The notes below the pieces were generated by a model. That model worked only from the letters and a program-made list of their open reading frames with translations, made no database searches and had not been told where the DNA came from. Both the position numbers and the translations under genes were made by a program. From contig NZ_JANFAK020000029.1 in assembly GCF_024721315.2 (NCBI RefSeq), positions 1 through 64,000 of the forward strand: 64,000 nt of DNA. The letters run 5' to 3'. Source of the stretch: Streptomyces sp. Isolate_45 (lineage in GTDB: Bacteria > Actinomycetota > Actinomycetes > Streptomycetales > Streptomycetaceae). Positions 49,194 through 61,229 of this stretch are shown one piece after another (the first letter of the stretch is position 1; every line of letters begins with the position of its first letter).

Positions 49194-49626
49194 GCGGGGG
49201 CTCCGTGGGCGCGTGGTGGGCGCAGGCCGCTGAGCTGCGTGCCGAGTTGTGCGGTGATCCGGGTCAGCAGCTCGGCCGCGCTGCCGAAGGGGAGGGCGAA
49301 GGGTTCGGGAGGGTGCACCGGCTCCGTCATGAACCGATCCTGGGGGGCGGAGGTTGCGCGGGCGTTGCGTCGGGGTGACGGGTGTTTACGGCCTGCTCAC
49401 CGGCGGGTGTACGGCGCCGTGCGGGTGGCCCGCCGATCGGGCGCGCGGGTGTACGGCGCCGTGCGCCCGGCCCGCCGGTCGGGCGCCGGGGACCGTCGGC
49501 CCGGTCCGGGGCGGCGGCGGGGCCCGGGTGGGACGCGGTCGGTGAAACCGTCCGCCCTCCTCGTACGTCCTGACCTGCGGGTGCGGCACCGGCCGCAGAC
49601 CGGCCGGCACGACCAGGGGGAACCTC
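49194..49626. other. 433-bp intergenic region with a 42-bp repeat
   Basis: The region between the divergent chelatase and SanA-like genes has no clear gene. The frame at 49061-49330 starts plausibly (MTEPVHPPEPFALP) but its last two-thirds is the shadow of chelatase codons. G-rich low-complexity sequence and a two-copy direct repeat (49405-49488) fill the rest. Confidence 0.45.
49405..49488. repeat. Two-copy 42-bp tandem repeat
   Basis: Units starting GGGTGTACGGCGCCGTGCG occur at 49405 and 49447, with GGCCCGCCG.TCGGGCG in both and six to eight differences. GGTGTACGGC-like sequence extends upstream (49381). Non-coding. Confidence 0.8.
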
Positions 49627-51169
<1,543 letters not shown>

Positions 51170-51272
51170 CCCCACCGGCCGGTGACCCCACCGGCCGGTG
51201 CCACCACCGCCCCGCCGCGCCCGCCCCCTCACCCCGGCCCCCGGCCGGCGGTGAGGGGGCCGTCCGGGAGGC

Positions 51273-51310
51273 GTAACCGGGAGCGGCGGTCGGCGTAACA
51301 CCGGCGACGC
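51273..51310 (+). promoter_or_regulatory. Possible GlnR boxes upstream of nasA
   Basis: GTAAC occurs at 51273-51277 and 51295-51299, exactly 22 bases apart, and GACGC at 51306-51310 fits the following half site. The GlnR consensus is gTnAc-n6-GaAAc repeated with 22-base period. A -10-like CACGCT lies at 51310-51315, seven bases before the ATG. Confidence 0.5.
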
Positions 51311-51322
51311 ACGCTGGGGCGC

Positions 51323-53410
51323 ATGCACACCCCGGAAGCCGCTCCCGGCGCCCCCATCGCCACGCACTGTCCGTACTGCGCGCTGCAGTGCGGGATGAAC
51401 CTGCGCCCCACACCGGGCGGCGACGGCGTGACCGTGGAGGAGCGGGCCGACTTCCCCGTGAACCGGGGCGCGCTCTGCGGCAAGGGCCGCACCGCGCCCG
51501 CCGTGCTGTCCTCCCGGGCACGCCTCACCGAGCCGCTCGTCCGGGGCGACTCGGGGCGGCTGGAGCCGGCCGGCTGGGAGGAGGCCCTCGACAAGGTCGC
51601 CGAGGGCCTGGCCCGCACCCGCCGAACCCACGGCAACGACGCCGTCGGGATCTTCGGCGGGGGCGGGCTCACCAACGAGAAGGCCTACGCGCTCGGCAAG
51701 TTCGCCCGGGTCGCCCTGTGGACCTCGCAGATCGACTACAACGGCCGCTTCTGCATGTCCTCGGCGGCAGCCGCGCACCAGCGGGCCTTCGGCCTCGACC
51801 GCGGGCTGCCCTTCCCGCTGGAGGACGTACCGCGCACCGGCTGCGTCATCCTCGTCGGCTCCAACCCGGCCGAGACCATGCCCCCCGCGCTGCGCTTCCT
51901 CACCGAGCTGAAGGCGAACGGCGGCACCCTGATCGTCGTCGACCCGCGCCGTACGCGCACCGCCGAGCACGCCGACCTGCACCTGGCGCCCCGCCCCGGC
52001 ACCGACCTCGCCCTGGCCCTGGGCCTGTTGCACCTGATCGTGGCCGAGGGCCGAACGGACGAGGAGTTCATCGCCGCCCGCACCACCGGCTGGGAGGAGG
52101 CCCGGGCCGGCGCGATGGCCCACTGGCCCGAACTCGTCGAACGGATCACCGGGGTCCCCGTGCCCCGGCTCCGCGAGGCCGCGGACCTGTTCTGCGCCCC
52201 CTCCACCGCCATGGTCCTCACCGCCCGCGGCCCGGAACAGCAGTCCAAGGGGACCGACACCGTCGGCGCGTGGATCAACCTGTGCCTGGCCACCGGCCGG
52301 GCCGGCCGGCCCCTCTCCGGCTACGGCTGCCTCACCGGCCAGGGCAACGGCCAGGGCGGCCGCGAGCACGGCCAGAAGGCCGACCAGCTCCCCGGCTACC
52401 GCAAGCTCACCGACCCCGCCGCCCGCGCCCACGTCGCGGGGGTCTGGGGCGTCGAACCCGACAGCCTGCCCGGCCCCGGCCGCAGCGCCTACGAGCTCCT
52501 CGACGCCCTCGGCGGCGACGTACGGGCCCTGCTCCTCATGGGCTCCAACCCGGTGGTCTCCGCGCCCCGCGCCGCCCACATCGAGGAACGCATCCGGTCC
52601 CTGGACTTCCTCGCCGTCGCCGACGTCGTCCTGTCCGAGACGGCGGCCCTCGCCGACGTGGTCCTCCCCGTCACCCAATGGGCGGAGGAGACCGGCACCA
52701 CCACCAACCTCGAAGGCCGGGTCCTGCTGCGCCGACGCGCCCTCACCCCGCCGCCCGGCGTCCGGAGCGACCTCGACGTCCTCCACGGCCTCGCGGCCCG
52801 CCTCGGCGTGGAGAAGGGCTTCCCCACCGACCCCGAGGAGGTCTTCGAGGAACTCCGGCTCGCCTCCGAGGGCGGCCCCGCCGACTACTCGGGCATCACC
52901 TACGCCCGCATCGAAGCCGAACAGGGCGTCTTCTGGCCCTGCCCGGCCGGCTCGCCGGGCGCTCCCCGCCTCTTCCTGGACCGGTTCGCCACCGACGACG
53001 GCCGGGCCCGCTTCGCCGCCGTCACCCACCGGGACGCCGCCGAGATGCCCGACGCGGAGTACCCGCTGCTGCTCACCACCGGTCGGGTCGTGGCCCAGTA
53101 CCAGTCCGGCGCCCAGACCCGGCGCGTGCCCGAACTCAACGAGGCCGCCCCCGGGCCCTTCGTGGAACTGCACCCGCGCCTCGCGGCCCGCCTCGGCATC
53201 GACGACGGCGCCCCGCTGGCGGTCGTCTCCCGCCGCGGCCGGGCGGTGGCCCCGGCCCGCATCACCGACACGATCCGCGCCGACACGGTGTTCATGCCGT
53301 TCCACTGGCCGGGCGCGGGCCGCGCCAACACCCTCACCAACCCGGCCCTCGACCCCGTCTCCCGGATGCCCGAGTTCAAGACCTGCGCGGTCCGGGTGGA
53401 GACGGCTTGA
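51323..53410 (+). CDS. nasA: Assimilatory nitrate reductase catalytic subunit (molybdopterin oxidoreductase)
   Basis: The enzyme reduces nitrate to nitrite in the cytosol using Mo-bisMGD and one [4Fe-4S] cluster. The 695-residue protein has Cys16, Cys19, Cys23 and Cys52 ([10 protein letters not shown] and LCGKG), the Mo-ligand Cys144 in [10 protein letters not shown], a [21 protein letters not shown] segment and the C-terminal dinucleotide-binding domain. It lacks the C-terminal [2Fe-2S] domain of some NasA. It would supply nitrite to NirBD. The ATG has only a weak ribosome site and a -10-like sequence close by. Confidence 0.9.
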   Translation: MHTPEAAPGAPIATHCPYCALQCGMNLRPTPGGDGVTVEERADFPVNRGALCGKGRTAPAVLSSRARLTEPLVRGDSGRLEPAGWEEALDKVAEGLARTRRTHGNDAVGIFGGGGLTNEKAYALGKFARVALWTSQIDYNGRFCMSSAAAAHQRAFGLDRGLPFPLEDVPRTGCVILVGSNPAETMPPALRFLTELKANGGTLIVVDPRRTRTAEHADLHLAPRPGTDLALALGLLHLIVAEGRTDEEFIAARTTGWEEARAGAMAHWPELVERITGVPVPRLREAADLFCAPSTAMVLTARGPEQQSKGTDTVGAWINLCLATGRAGRPLSGYGCLTGQGNGQGGREHGQKADQLPGYRKLTDPAARAHVAGVWGVEPDSLPGPGRSAYELLDALGGDVRALLLMGSNPVVSAPRAAHIEERIRSLDFLAVADVVLSETAALADVVLPVTQWAEETGTTTNLEGRVLLRRRALTPPPGVRSDLDVLHGLAARLGVEKGFPTDPEEVFEELRLASEGGPADYSGITYARIEAEQGVFWPCPAGSPGAPRLFLDRFATDDGRARFAAVTHRDAAEMPDAEYPLLLTTGRVVAQYQSGAQTRRVPELNEAAPGPFVELHPRLAARLGIDDGAPLAVVSRRGRAVAPARITDTIRADTVFMPFHWPGAGRANTLTNPALDPVSRMPEFKTCAVRVETA

Positions 53411-54047
53411 GGGAGTTCACCGCAGGAGGTCGGACGCGGGACCCGCACTCGATCCAACCCTCGTCCACCGACAGGTCGCTGTCGTACAGCACGAACTCCC
53501 TTTCCTCCGAGAGGACCTCGTAGCCGGCCTCCACCAGGACGGAGATCAACGTGTCGCAGGCCGCCGTCGCCCCGGACGCGGTGCCCCGGCAGCGTTGCGT
53601 GACGAAACGTTCGTGCTGGCCGTCGGGGCCCGGCAGGGTGCGGCGGGCGTTCCACGACAGGTTGGCCCGGTGCTCCGTGACCAGGGACTCCAGGGTCGCC
53701 CCGTCGTAGTCCGCCGGCAGCCGCAGCTTCAGGTGGTGCTCGTAGTAGCCGCCGCCCGGCCCCGGGCTGTCCGTGGTCCACGGGACCGTCTCCACCTTGA
53801 CCCGGACCGGGTCGAAACCCGCGGCCCGCAGCTGCGGCACCAGCCGCTCGTGACTCGTCCGGTCCGGCAGCGTCAACATCGGCTGGGAGAGCATCCGACC
53901 CCGGGCCGGCAGGATGTGCGTGACCTTCAACTCCCGTGCTGCGGCCCAGGATTCGAGCCGCTCCAGCTCCACCGCGTCCGGGCAGCGGACCGTCACGTGG
54001 GTTTCGTAGGTTCCGTGCGAAGACATGACATCGATCATCTCGGACAT
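53376..54047 (-). CDS. Conserved hypothetical protein
   Basis: The 223-residue protein has no domain that I recognise. Its parts include [64 protein letters not shown] and [13 protein letters not shown]. The conserved His, Arg and Cys residues suggest a small alpha/beta enzyme or sensor. The stop overlaps the end of nasA by 35 bases (convergent). Several ATG codons (54026, 54038, 54047, 54062) are possible; 54047 was taken as a compromise. Confidence 0.6.
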   Translation of the reverse strand: MSEMIDVMSSHGTYETHVTVRCPDAVELERLESWAAARELKVTHILPARGRMLSQPMLTLPDRTSHERLVPQLRAAGFDPVRVKVETVPWTTDSPGPGGGYYEHHLKLRLPADYDGATLESLVTEHRANLSWNARRTLPGPDGQHERFVTQRCRGTASGATAACDTLISVLVEAGYEVLSEEREFVLYDSDLSVDEGWIECGSRVRPPAVNSLKPSPPGPRRS

Positions 54048-54200
54048 GCGTCCGATCCGCATCGGGGTTCCCGCCGGGGGGTAACCATCCGGTCACGCAC
54101 CGGACTCAGAAAGTGCTCGCACGCCCCTCGTGGCGGTGATGTGCCGTACCCCACACTGAGGTGCGGTGCCACCGTCCTCGGAGCCCTGGAGGTCGCCCCC

Positions 54201-55334
54201 GTGCAGTCCCGGACCCTGACCGCGAACGTGAGCCACCCCGCCGCCCCCGCCGCCGACGCGGAACCGGCCGACGACACCGAAGCCGTGGCCGTCGTCGCCG
54301 TCGCCGTCGCCGAAGAGCCCGACCCCGAGGCCGAAGCCGTGGACGACGAACCCGAGGCCCTGGAACCGGTCGACCGGGAGCCCGCGCCACGTACGCGCAG
54401 CAGGGGCAACGCCGCCGGAGCGGGGCCGTCCGCGGACCTCTTCCGGCAGTACCTGCGCGAGATAGGCAGGATCCCGCTGCTCACCGCCGCCGAAGAGGTG
54501 GACCTCGCGCGGCGGGTGGAGGCGGGTCTCTTCGCGGAGGAGAAACTGGGCAGCACCCCGGACCTCGACTCCCGGCTGGCCCACGACCTCGACAAACTCG
54601 TCGTCATGGGCCGGATGGCCAAGCGCCGCCTCATCGAGTCGAACCTGCGGCTCGTCGTCTCCGTCGCGAAACGGTACGTCGGCCGCGGCCTCACCATGCT
54701 CGACCTGGTCCAGGAGGGGAACCTCGGACTGATCCGCGCCGTGGAGAAGTTCGACTACGCCCGCGGCTACAAGTTCTCCACCTACGCCACCTGGTGGATC
54801 CGCCAGGCGATGTCCCGGGCCCTCGCCGACCAGGCCCGGACCATCCGCGTCCCCGTCCACGTCGTCGAACTCATCAACCGCGTCATCCGCGTCCAGCGCC
54901 GCATGCTCCAGGAACGCGGCTACGAACCCACCGCCGAAGAGGTCGCCGCCCACCTCGAACTGACCCCCGAGCGGGTCATGGAGGTGCTCCGGCTCGCCCA
55001 GGAACCGGTCTCCCTGCACGCCCCCGTCGGCGAGGAGGACGACGTCGCCCTCGGTGACCTGATCGAGGACGGCGACGCCGCCTCGCCCGTGGAGTCCGCC
55101 GCGTTCTTCCTGCTCCGCGAACACCTCGAAGCCGTCCTGTCGACCCTCGGGGAACGCGAACGCAAGGTCGTCCAGCTCCGCTACGGACTCGCCGACGGCC
55201 GGCCCCGCACCCTGGAGGAGATCGGCCGGATCTTCGGCGTGACGCGCGAACGGATCCGCCAGATCGAGTCCAAGACCCTCGGCAAGCTGCGCGACCACGC
55301 CTTCGCCGACCAACTCCGCGGCTACCTCGACTGA
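54201..55334 (+). CDS. hrdA: RNA polymerase principal-type sigma factor (HrdA-like)
   Basis: The 377-residue sigma-70 factor has region 1.2 ([30 protein letters not shown]), region 2 ([58 protein letters not shown]), region 3 and region 4 ([28 protein letters not shown]). The acidic Ala/Glu-rich N-terminus is shorter than that of HrdB. The gene resembles Streptomyces hrdA in place (near dnaG and nitrate reductase) and size; assignment among HrdA/C/D rests on context. GTG 54201 has GGAGG eight bases upstream. Confidence 0.88.
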   Translation: MQSRTLTANVSHPAAPAADAEPADDTEAVAVVAVAVAEEPDPEAEAVDDEPEALEPVDREPAPRTRSRGNAAGAGPSADLFRQYLREIGRIPLLTAAEEVDLARRVEAGLFAEEKLGSTPDLDSRLAHDLDKLVVMGRMAKRRLIESNLRLVVSVAKRYVGRGLTMLDLVQEGNLGLIRAVEKFDYARGYKFSTYATWWIRQAMSRALADQARTIRVPVHVVELINRVIRVQRRMLQERGYEPTAEEVAAHLELTPERVMEVLRLAQEPVSLHAPVGEEDDVALGDLIEDGDAASPVESAAFFLLREHLEAVLSTLGERERKVVQLRYGLADGRPRTLEEIGRIFGVTRERIRQIESKTLGKLRDHAFADQLRGYLD

Positions 55335-55342
55335 AACGGGCA

Positions 55343-55366
55343 GGGGGCGCCCCGAAGGACGCCCCC
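55343..55366. terminator. Bidirectional hairpin after hrdA
   Basis: Seven-bp arms GGGGGCG and CGCCCCC with a ten-base loop lie nine bases after the sigma stop. It sits between convergent genes. Confidence 0.7.
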
Positions 55367-55392
55367 ACCCCGCTCGACCCCGACCCCGCGGG

Positions 55393-57315
55393 TCAGTCGA
55401 CCTCGGCGACCGCCTGCGCGAACTGCGCCGCGTACAACCGCGCGTACGCGCCGCCGGCCGCCAACAGTTCCTCGTGCGTGCCCTGTTCCACGATCGAACC
55501 GCTCTCCATGACGAGGATCACATCGGCGTCCCGGATCGTGGACAGCCGGTGCGCGATCACGAAGGACGTACGGCCGTGCGCCAGGCGCGCCATCGCCTTC
55601 TGGATCAGCACCTCGGTACGGGTGTCCACCGAGCTCGTCGCCTCGTCGAGGACCAGGATCACCGGATCCGACAGGAACGCCCGGGCGATCGTGATCAACT
55701 GCTTCTCGCCCGCGCTGACCCCCGCGCCCTCGTCGTCCAGCACCGTGTCGTAGCCGTCCGGCAGGGTACGGATGAACCGGTCCGCGTGCGCCGCGCGGGC
55801 CGCCTCCTGGACCTCCTCCCGGGTGACCTCGCGGGAGGCGCCGTAGGCGATGTTCTCCGCGATGGTCCCGCCGAACAGCCAGGTGTCCTGGAGGACCATG
55901 CCGATGCCGCCGCGCAGCTCCGCGCGGCTCATCTTCGCGATGTCCACGCCGTCCAGGGCTATCTCGCCGCCCGTGACCTCGTAGAAGCGCATCAGCAGGT
56001 TCACGAGCGTGGTCTTGCCGGCGCCCGTCGGGCCGACGATCGCCACCGTGTGGCCCGGCTCCACCGTCAGCGAGAGGTTCTCGATGAGCGGCTTGCCCGG
56101 CTCGTACCGGAAGGCCACCTTGTCGAGGGTGACCTGGCCGCGCCGGACCTCCGGACGCTCCGGAACCTCCACGTCCGGCTCTTCCTCCTCCGCGTCCAGC
56201 AACTCGTACACCCGCTCCGCCGAGGCGACGCCCGACTGCACCAGGTTCGCCATCGACGCCACCTGCGTCAGCGGCATCGAGAACTGGCGCGAGTACTGGA
56301 TGAAGGCCTGCACGTCACCGATCGACAAGGTGCCCGAAGCCACCCGCAGACCACCCACGACCGCGATCAGCACGTAGTTGATGTTCGACAGGAAGAACAT
56401 CACCGGCTGCATGATGCCGCTGACCAACTGCGCCTTGAACGACGCCCGGTACAGCTCCTCGTTCTGCTCGGCGAAGACCGCCGCCGACTCCTCCTGCCGC
56501 CCGAACACCTTCACCAGCGCGTGACCGGAGTACATCTCCTCGATGTGGGCGTTCAGCGCGCCCGTGCTCTTCCACTGCGCCACGAACTGCGGCTGCGACT
56601 TCTTGCCGATCCTCGCCGCGACGACCACCGACAGCGGCACGGTCACCAGCGCGACCAGCGCCAGCAGCGGAGAGATCCAGAACATCATCACCAACACGCC
56701 GACGATGGTCAGCAGCGAGTTCAGCAGCTGCCCCATCGTCTGCTGGAGCGTCTGCCCGATGTTGTCTATGTCGTTCGTCGCCCGGCTCAGCACCTCGCCG
56801 CGCTTCTGCCGGTCGAAGTACGACAACGGCAGCCGCGACAGCTTCGCCTGCAGCTCCTCGCGCATCCGGTAGACGGCGCCGTTCATCACGTGGTTCGACA
56901 GCCGCGTCGCGACCAGCATCAGCAGACCGGCCAGCGTGAACACCAGCAGCGCCCACAGCGACACCACGCCGACCGCGCCGAAGTCGATGCCCTCGCCCGG
57001 GGTGAAGTCGGTGCCCGACAGCATGTCGGCCATCCCGCCGTCGCCGTTGGCGCGCATCCGTTCCAGCGCCTGCTCCTTGGTGACCCCGGCCGGGAACTCC
57101 CGGCCGACGATCCCCGCGAAGACCAGGTCCGTCGCGCTGCCGAGGATCTTCGGGCCGACGACCGCGCAGCCCACGCTGCCGACCACCGCCGCGACCATGC
57201 CCCACAGCCTCGCCCGGTCCTGCGCCAGCTGCCCCAGCAGCCGCTTGCCCGAACCCTTGAAGTCCATGGACCGCTCGGCCGGGCCCATCATCATCCGTCC
57301 TCCGGGCCCGCTCAT
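55393..57315 (-). CDS. ABC exporter half-transporter (consensus ATPase site)
   Basis: The 640-residue protein has six membrane helices (about 40-340) and an ATPase with Walker A GPTGAGKTT, signature SAGEKQL and Walker B LVLDEATSSVD. It is a type IV exporter half. Its ATG overlaps the stop of the upstream partner (ATGA), so both are made together as a heterodimer. It has the intact catalytic Glu, unlike the partner. An N-terminal MSGPGGRMMMGPAERSM precedes the first helix. The exported compound is unknown. Confidence 0.92.
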   Translation of the reverse strand: MSGPGGRMMMGPAERSMDFKGSGKRLLGQLAQDRARLWGMVAAVVGSVGCAVVGPKILGSATDLVFAGIVGREFPAGVTKEQALERMRANGDGGMADMLSGTDFTPGEGIDFGAVGVVSLWALLVFTLAGLLMLVATRLSNHVMNGAVYRMREELQAKLSRLPLSYFDRQKRGEVLSRATNDIDNIGQTLQQTMGQLLNSLLTIVGVLVMMFWISPLLALVALVTVPLSVVVAARIGKKSQPQFVAQWKSTGALNAHIEEMYSGHALVKVFGRQEESAAVFAEQNEELYRASFKAQLVSGIMQPVMFFLSNINYVLIAVVGGLRVASGTLSIGDVQAFIQYSRQFSMPLTQVASMANLVQSGVASAERVYELLDAEEEEPDVEVPERPEVRRGQVTLDKVAFRYEPGKPLIENLSLTVEPGHTVAIVGPTGAGKTTLVNLLMRFYEVTGGEIALDGVDIAKMSRAELRGGIGMVLQDTWLFGGTIAENIAYGASREVTREEVQEAARAAHADRFIRTLPDGYDTVLDDEGAGVSAGEKQLITIARAFLSDPVILVLDEATSSVDTRTEVLIQKAMARLAHGRTSFVIAHRLSTIRDADVILVMESGSIVEQGTHEELLAAGGAYARLYAAQFAQAVAEVD

Positions 57316-59045
57316 GCGGCCTCCGCCTCCGTCAGCTGGGAGAGCACGATCTCCCGGTAGGTCTCGTTGTCGGCCATCAGCTCGTGGTGCCGTCCCTCGC
57401 CCACCACCGCGCCCTCGTCCAGGACGATGATCCGGTCGGCGTCGCGGATCGTGGAGACCCGCTGGGCGACGATGACCACCGTCGCGTTCTCGGTCTCCCG
57501 GGACAGCGCCGCGCGCAGCGCCGCGTCCGTCGCGTAGTCCAACGCGGAGAAGGAGTCGTCGAAGAGGTAGATCTCCGGCCGCTGCACCAGCGTCCGGGCG
57601 ATGGCCAGGCGCTGGCGCTGCCCGCCGGAGACGTTCGTACCGCCCTGGGAGATGGGCGCGTCGAGCCCGCCCTCCAGCTCGGAGACGAACTCCTTGGCCT
57701 GGGCGACCTCCAGGGCCTGCCACAGCTCCTCGTCGCTCGCCCCGGGGCGCCCGTAGCGCAGGTTGGAGGCGACCGTCCCGGAGAACAGGTACGGCTTCTG
57801 CGGAACCATGCCGACCGTCCGGGCCAGCAGCGCCGGATCGATGCGGCGCACGTCCTCCCCGTCGACGAGGACCTCGCCGCCGGTCGCGTCGAACAGCCGC
57901 GGGACCAGACCCAGCAGCGTCGACTTCCCGCTGCCCGTCGAGCCGATCACCGCGGTGGTCTCCCCGGGACGGGCCACCAGGTCCACCCCGCGCAGCACCG
58001 ACGCCTCGGCACCCGGATAGCGGAAGTCGGCGCCGCGCAGCTCCAGCCGCCCGCGCAGTGCCAGCTCGCGCACCGGATCGGCGGGCGGCACCACGCTCGA
58101 CCGGGTGTCCAGGACCTCCTGGATGCGCTCCGCGCAGATCTCCGCGCGCGGCACCATCATGAACATGAAGGTGGCCATCATCACGGACATGACGATCTGC
58201 ATCAGGTAGGCGAGGAAGGCCGTCAGCTGGCCGACCTCCATGCCGCCGCTGTCGACGCGCATCGCGCCGAACCAGATCACGGCCACGCTGGACACGTTCA
58301 CGACCAGGATCACGACCGGGAACATCAGCGCGAGCAGCTTGCCCGCGGCCAGGGACACCCCGGTCAGATCGGCGTTCGCCTCGCGGAAGCGCTCCTTCTC
58401 GTACGGGTCGCGGACGAAGGCGCGGATCACCCGGTTGCCGGTGATCTGCTCGCGCAGCACCCGGTTCACGGTGTCGAGCCGGTCCTGCATCTGCCGGAAC
58501 AGCGGCCGCGTCCGGAAGACGATCGCACCGACCGACAGGCCGAGGACCGGCACCACGGCGAGCAGTACGCCGGACAGCTTCACGTCCAGCGACAGCGCCA
58601 TCGCGATGCCGCCGACGCACATGATCGGCGCCGAGACCATCAGCGTGAACGTCATCAGGGCCAGCATCTGTACCTGCTGGACGTCGTTCGTCGTACGGGT
58701 GATCAGCGACGGTGCGCCGAACTGGCCGAGCTCGCGGGCGGAGAAGCTCTGCACCCGGTCGAAGACCGCCGCCCGGATGTCGCGGCCGAGGGCGGCGGCG
58801 GTGCGGGCGCCGTAGTAGACGGCCCCGACGTTGCAGACGAGCTGGACCAGCGAGACGCCCAGCATCAGGGCGCCGAAGCGCAGGATGTAGACGGTGTCAC
58901 CGTTGACGACACCGTTGTCGATGATGTCGGCGTTGAGCGTCGGCAGGTAGAGGCTCGCACTGGTCTGCAGCAGTTGCAGCAGCACGAGGGCGGCGATCGG
59001 TTTCCGGTACGGACCCAGATGGGTCCGCAGAAGTCGTATGAGCAC
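57312..59045 (-). CDS. ABC exporter half-transporter (degenerate ATPase site)
   Basis: The 577-residue half has six helices and an ATPase with Walker A GSTGSGKST, signature SGGQRQRLA and Walker B YLFDDSFSALD. The catalytic Glu is replaced by Asp (DD), as in the degenerate site of LmrCD/TM287-288-type heterodimers. It is the upstream gene of the pair. GTG 59045 was chosen because GGAG lies upstream; the longer frame to 59138 adds unlike sequence. The heterodimer exports drugs, peptides or lipids. Confidence 0.92.
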   Translation of the reverse strand: MLIRLLRTHLGPYRKPIAALVLLQLLQTSASLYLPTLNADIIDNGVVNGDTVYILRFGALMLGVSLVQLVCNVGAVYYGARTAAALGRDIRAAVFDRVQSFSARELGQFGAPSLITRTTNDVQQVQMLALMTFTLMVSAPIMCVGGIAMALSLDVKLSGVLLAVVPVLGLSVGAIVFRTRPLFRQMQDRLDTVNRVLREQITGNRVIRAFVRDPYEKERFREANADLTGVSLAAGKLLALMFPVVILVVNVSSVAVIWFGAMRVDSGGMEVGQLTAFLAYLMQIVMSVMMATFMFMMVPRAEICAERIQEVLDTRSSVVPPADPVRELALRGRLELRGADFRYPGAEASVLRGVDLVARPGETTAVIGSTGSGKSTLLGLVPRLFDATGGEVLVDGEDVRRIDPALLARTVGMVPQKPYLFSGTVASNLRYGRPGASDEELWQALEVAQAKEFVSELEGGLDAPISQGGTNVSGGQRQRLAIARTLVQRPEIYLFDDSFSALDYATDAALRAALSRETENATVVIVAQRVSTIRDADRIIVLDEGAVVGEGRHHELMADNETYREIVLSQLTEAEAA

Positions 59046-59186
59046 GCGCAGGCTCCGGTCGGCAAGATCGAGGGGGTTCCCTCCATCTTGTGCCAACCGG
59101 CACCCCGATCCCCATCGGATTTCGTAAAGCCCGGTCAAAAGGAGGAGAACGCCCGCGTCCCCGGACCTACTGCCGTGACCGACGGC

Positions 59187-60632
59187 CTAGTACTGGAACG
59201 CGCCCGGGTGCAACTGCTCCCGGGTGGCGATGTACTGCTGGCGCACCGCCTGCCAGCTCGGGTAGTCCTCACCGGGCTCGAAGATCTGCGCCGCCGCGGC
59301 CGGCCAGATCGGCGGGGTGTGCGGGGCCAGCGTGCCCCGGTGCGCCCCGAGCGCCCACGCCGCCTGCCGGGCCGCGCCCAGCGCCGCGTAGTCGGCCGGA
59401 GCCGGGACCACCACCTGCGTCCCGAACAGACCGGGCGCCGCGATCTGCACGGCGGGCAGGTCGGCCGCCGCGCCGAGCAGGAACACCCGCCGGATGCCGA
59501 CGCCCCGGTGCCGCAGCACGTCGAGGGCGTCCACCAGCCCGCACAGCATGCCCTCGAAGGCCGCCCGTGCCAGGTGCTCGGGCTTCATCGAGTCCCGGCG
59601 CAGCCCGCTCAGGGTGCCCGCGGTGTGCGGCAGGTTCGGCGTCCGCTCACCCTCCAGGTACGGCAGGAGCACGAGCCCGTGTGCACCGGGGGTCGACTTC
59701 AGCGCGAGTGCGCTGAGGCCTTCGAGGTCGGTGCCGAGCATGTCGGCGGTGCCCCGCAGGGCCCGCACCGCGTTGGAGGTGTTCACCACCGGCAGGTGCA
59801 TGCCGCCCGCGTCGGCGAGGGAGGTGATCAGACCGCCCGGCTCCGCGAGGGCCTCGTGGTGGACGGCCATCACCGAGCCGGAGGCGCCCAGCGAGACCAC
59901 CGCGTCACCCGGACCCAGCCCCAGCCCGAGGGCGGCGGCCATCGTCTCGCCGGTCCCGGCGGAGATCAGCAACCCCTCGGGAGTCATCCCGGCGGCCTCG
60001 GCCGGGCCGAGCACCTCGGGCAGCAGCGCCTGCCGACCCAGCGCCAGCTCGACCAGGTCAGGACGGTACGAGCCGGTCGCCGCCGACCAGTAGCCGGTCC
60101 CGGAGGCACCGGCCCGGTCGGTGGTGCGGCGCGCCGGCCTGCCGAGCAACTGCCAGACGAGCCAGTCGTGCGGGGACATCAGGACCGCCACCCGGCGGGC
60201 CGCCTCCGGCTCGGTGCGGGCCAGCCAGGCCAGCTTCGCTATCGGCTGAGCGGCGTGCGGCACCGAACCCACGGCCTGGACCCACGCCTGCCGCCCGCCG
60301 AGCGCCTCGATCAGATCCGCCGCGGCGACCTGCCCGCGCTTGTCGTTGCCGACGAGCGCGGGCCGTACGAGTCCGCCCTGCGAGTCGAGCGGCAGGACGC
60401 CCTGCTGCTGCGCCGAGACGCCGATCGCCTCGACGCCCTCCAGCAGCCCACCGCCCGCGGCCTCGCCGAGGGACAGCAGCCACGCCTGCGGATCGGTTTC
60501 ATGGGGGACCGTCTCACCGGCGGACTGCGGATGGGGCGCGTAGCCCTGGCGCAGCACGGCGCCCGTGTCCGCGTCGCAGACGACGATGCGAGTGAAGGTG
60601 GAACTGCTGTCCAGTCCGGCGACTATCCCCAT
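59187..60632 (-). CDS. FGGY family carbohydrate kinase (xylulokinase-like)
   Basis: The 481-residue protein has the N-terminal phosphate loop GLDSSSTFTRIVVCDADTG, the substrate segment SAQQQGVLPLD, and the C-terminal VVSLGASGSVMAVHHEAL and FLLGAAADLPAVQIAAPGLFG regions of FGGY kinases. The nearest named family is xylulokinase, but the sugar cannot be fixed. ATG 60632 was chosen because the protein begins MGIVAGLDSSS. No sugar transporter or isomerase lies nearby. Confidence 0.87.
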   Translation of the reverse strand: MGIVAGLDSSSTFTRIVVCDADTGAVLRQGYAPHPQSAGETVPHETDPQAWLLSLGEAAGGGLLEGVEAIGVSAQQQGVLPLDSQGGLVRPALVGNDKRGQVAAADLIEALGGRQAWVQAVGSVPHAAQPIAKLAWLARTEPEAARRVAVLMSPHDWLVWQLLGRPARRTTDRAGASGTGYWSAATGSYRPDLVELALGRQALLPEVLGPAEAAGMTPEGLLISAGTGETMAAALGLGLGPGDAVVSLGASGSVMAVHHEALAEPGGLITSLADAGGMHLPVVNTSNAVRALRGTADMLGTDLEGLSALALKSTPGAHGLVLLPYLEGERTPNLPHTAGTLSGLRRDSMKPEHLARAAFEGMLCGLVDALDVLRHRGVGIRRVFLLGAAADLPAVQIAAPGLFGTQVVVPAPADYAALGAARQAAWALGAHRGTLAPHTPPIWPAAAAQIFEPGEDYPSWQAVRQQYIATREQLHPGAFQY

Positions 60633-60697
60633 GCGGAGAATTCTGCCGCACGCCGCGCCGGGCTCCCGCGCGGACTCCGTCCCACCCGCACCCGGGG

Positions 60698-61006
60698 TCA
60701 GGTGTTGCTCGTACCCCACTCGTCCTCGGTGCCCGCGCCGCCCCCGACGCGGCCCCGCAGGGTCCGTACCCGCTCGGTCAGCGAGTCCGGGACGACGGCG
60801 CCGACCTTCTGGCTCACCACGGCGAAGGCCTTGCCGGCGACCTGGCGCCCGCTCTGACCGGCCGTTTCGGCGGCGTTGCGCACCGCCGGGTTCTGCGCGA
60901 CCTGGCGCGCGGACTTCTTCATCTGCTCGTAGCGCTCGCGTCCCGCCCGTGTTCCGAGGACGTATCCGAGGGCCAGTCCGACCACGAACGTGACCTTGTA
61001 CCGCAT
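60698..61006 (-). CDS. YtxH-like small membrane-associated protein
   Basis: The 102-residue protein starts with one hydrophobic helix (KVTFVVGLALGYVLGTRAG), followed by a long amphipathic helix and a disordered acidic C-terminus. It resembles YtxH-type stress proteins. The role is unknown. ATG 61006 is preceded by AAGGG. Confidence 0.7.
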   Translation of the reverse strand: MRYKVTFVVGLALGYVLGTRAGRERYEQMKKSARQVAQNPAVRNAAETAGQSGRQVAGKAFAVVSQKVGAVVPDSLTERVRTLRGRVGGGAGTEDEWGTSNT

Positions 61007-61151
61007 GCCTGCCACCCTTCGTCGTGTGGTGCCCGGCCCGCTGGCGATACCGATTGGCGGAGCACCCCCCTGCTTGCGCTAATCTATGACTCGCAACGAG
61101 CGCTCGCCCCCCGGCAAGGCCGGAGGTGGGCCGTTCGATGCACCGCAGCAA

Positions 61152-61224
61152 TCCCCTGTAGCTCAATTGGCAGAGCAGCCGACTGTTAATCGGCAGGTTA
61201 CTGGTTCGAGTCCAGTCGGGGGAG
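61152..61224 (+). tRNA. tRNA-Asn (GTT)
   Basis: A 73-base cloverleaf. The acceptor arms TCCCCTG and CGGGGGA pair (one G-T pair). The anticodon loop CTGTTAA has GTT at 61185-61187, and TTCGAGT is in the T loop. CCA is not encoded. An identical copy follows 78 bases later. Confidence 0.97.
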
Positions 61225-61229
61225 CGCGG

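Noticed and set aside
49061..49330. Small minus-strand frame starting MTEPVHPPEPFALPFGSAAELL
   Set aside because: The start looks gene-like, but about half of it overlaps the chelatase gene in another frame and becomes Pro/Ser/Ala-rich shadow sequence. No homologue is recognised.
55474..60857. Very long plus-strand open frames (628 and 1157 codons) across the ABC and kinase genes
   Set aside because: They are antisense shadows of well-supported genes, with compositions rich in His, Arg, Gln and Asp typical of high-GC complementary frames.
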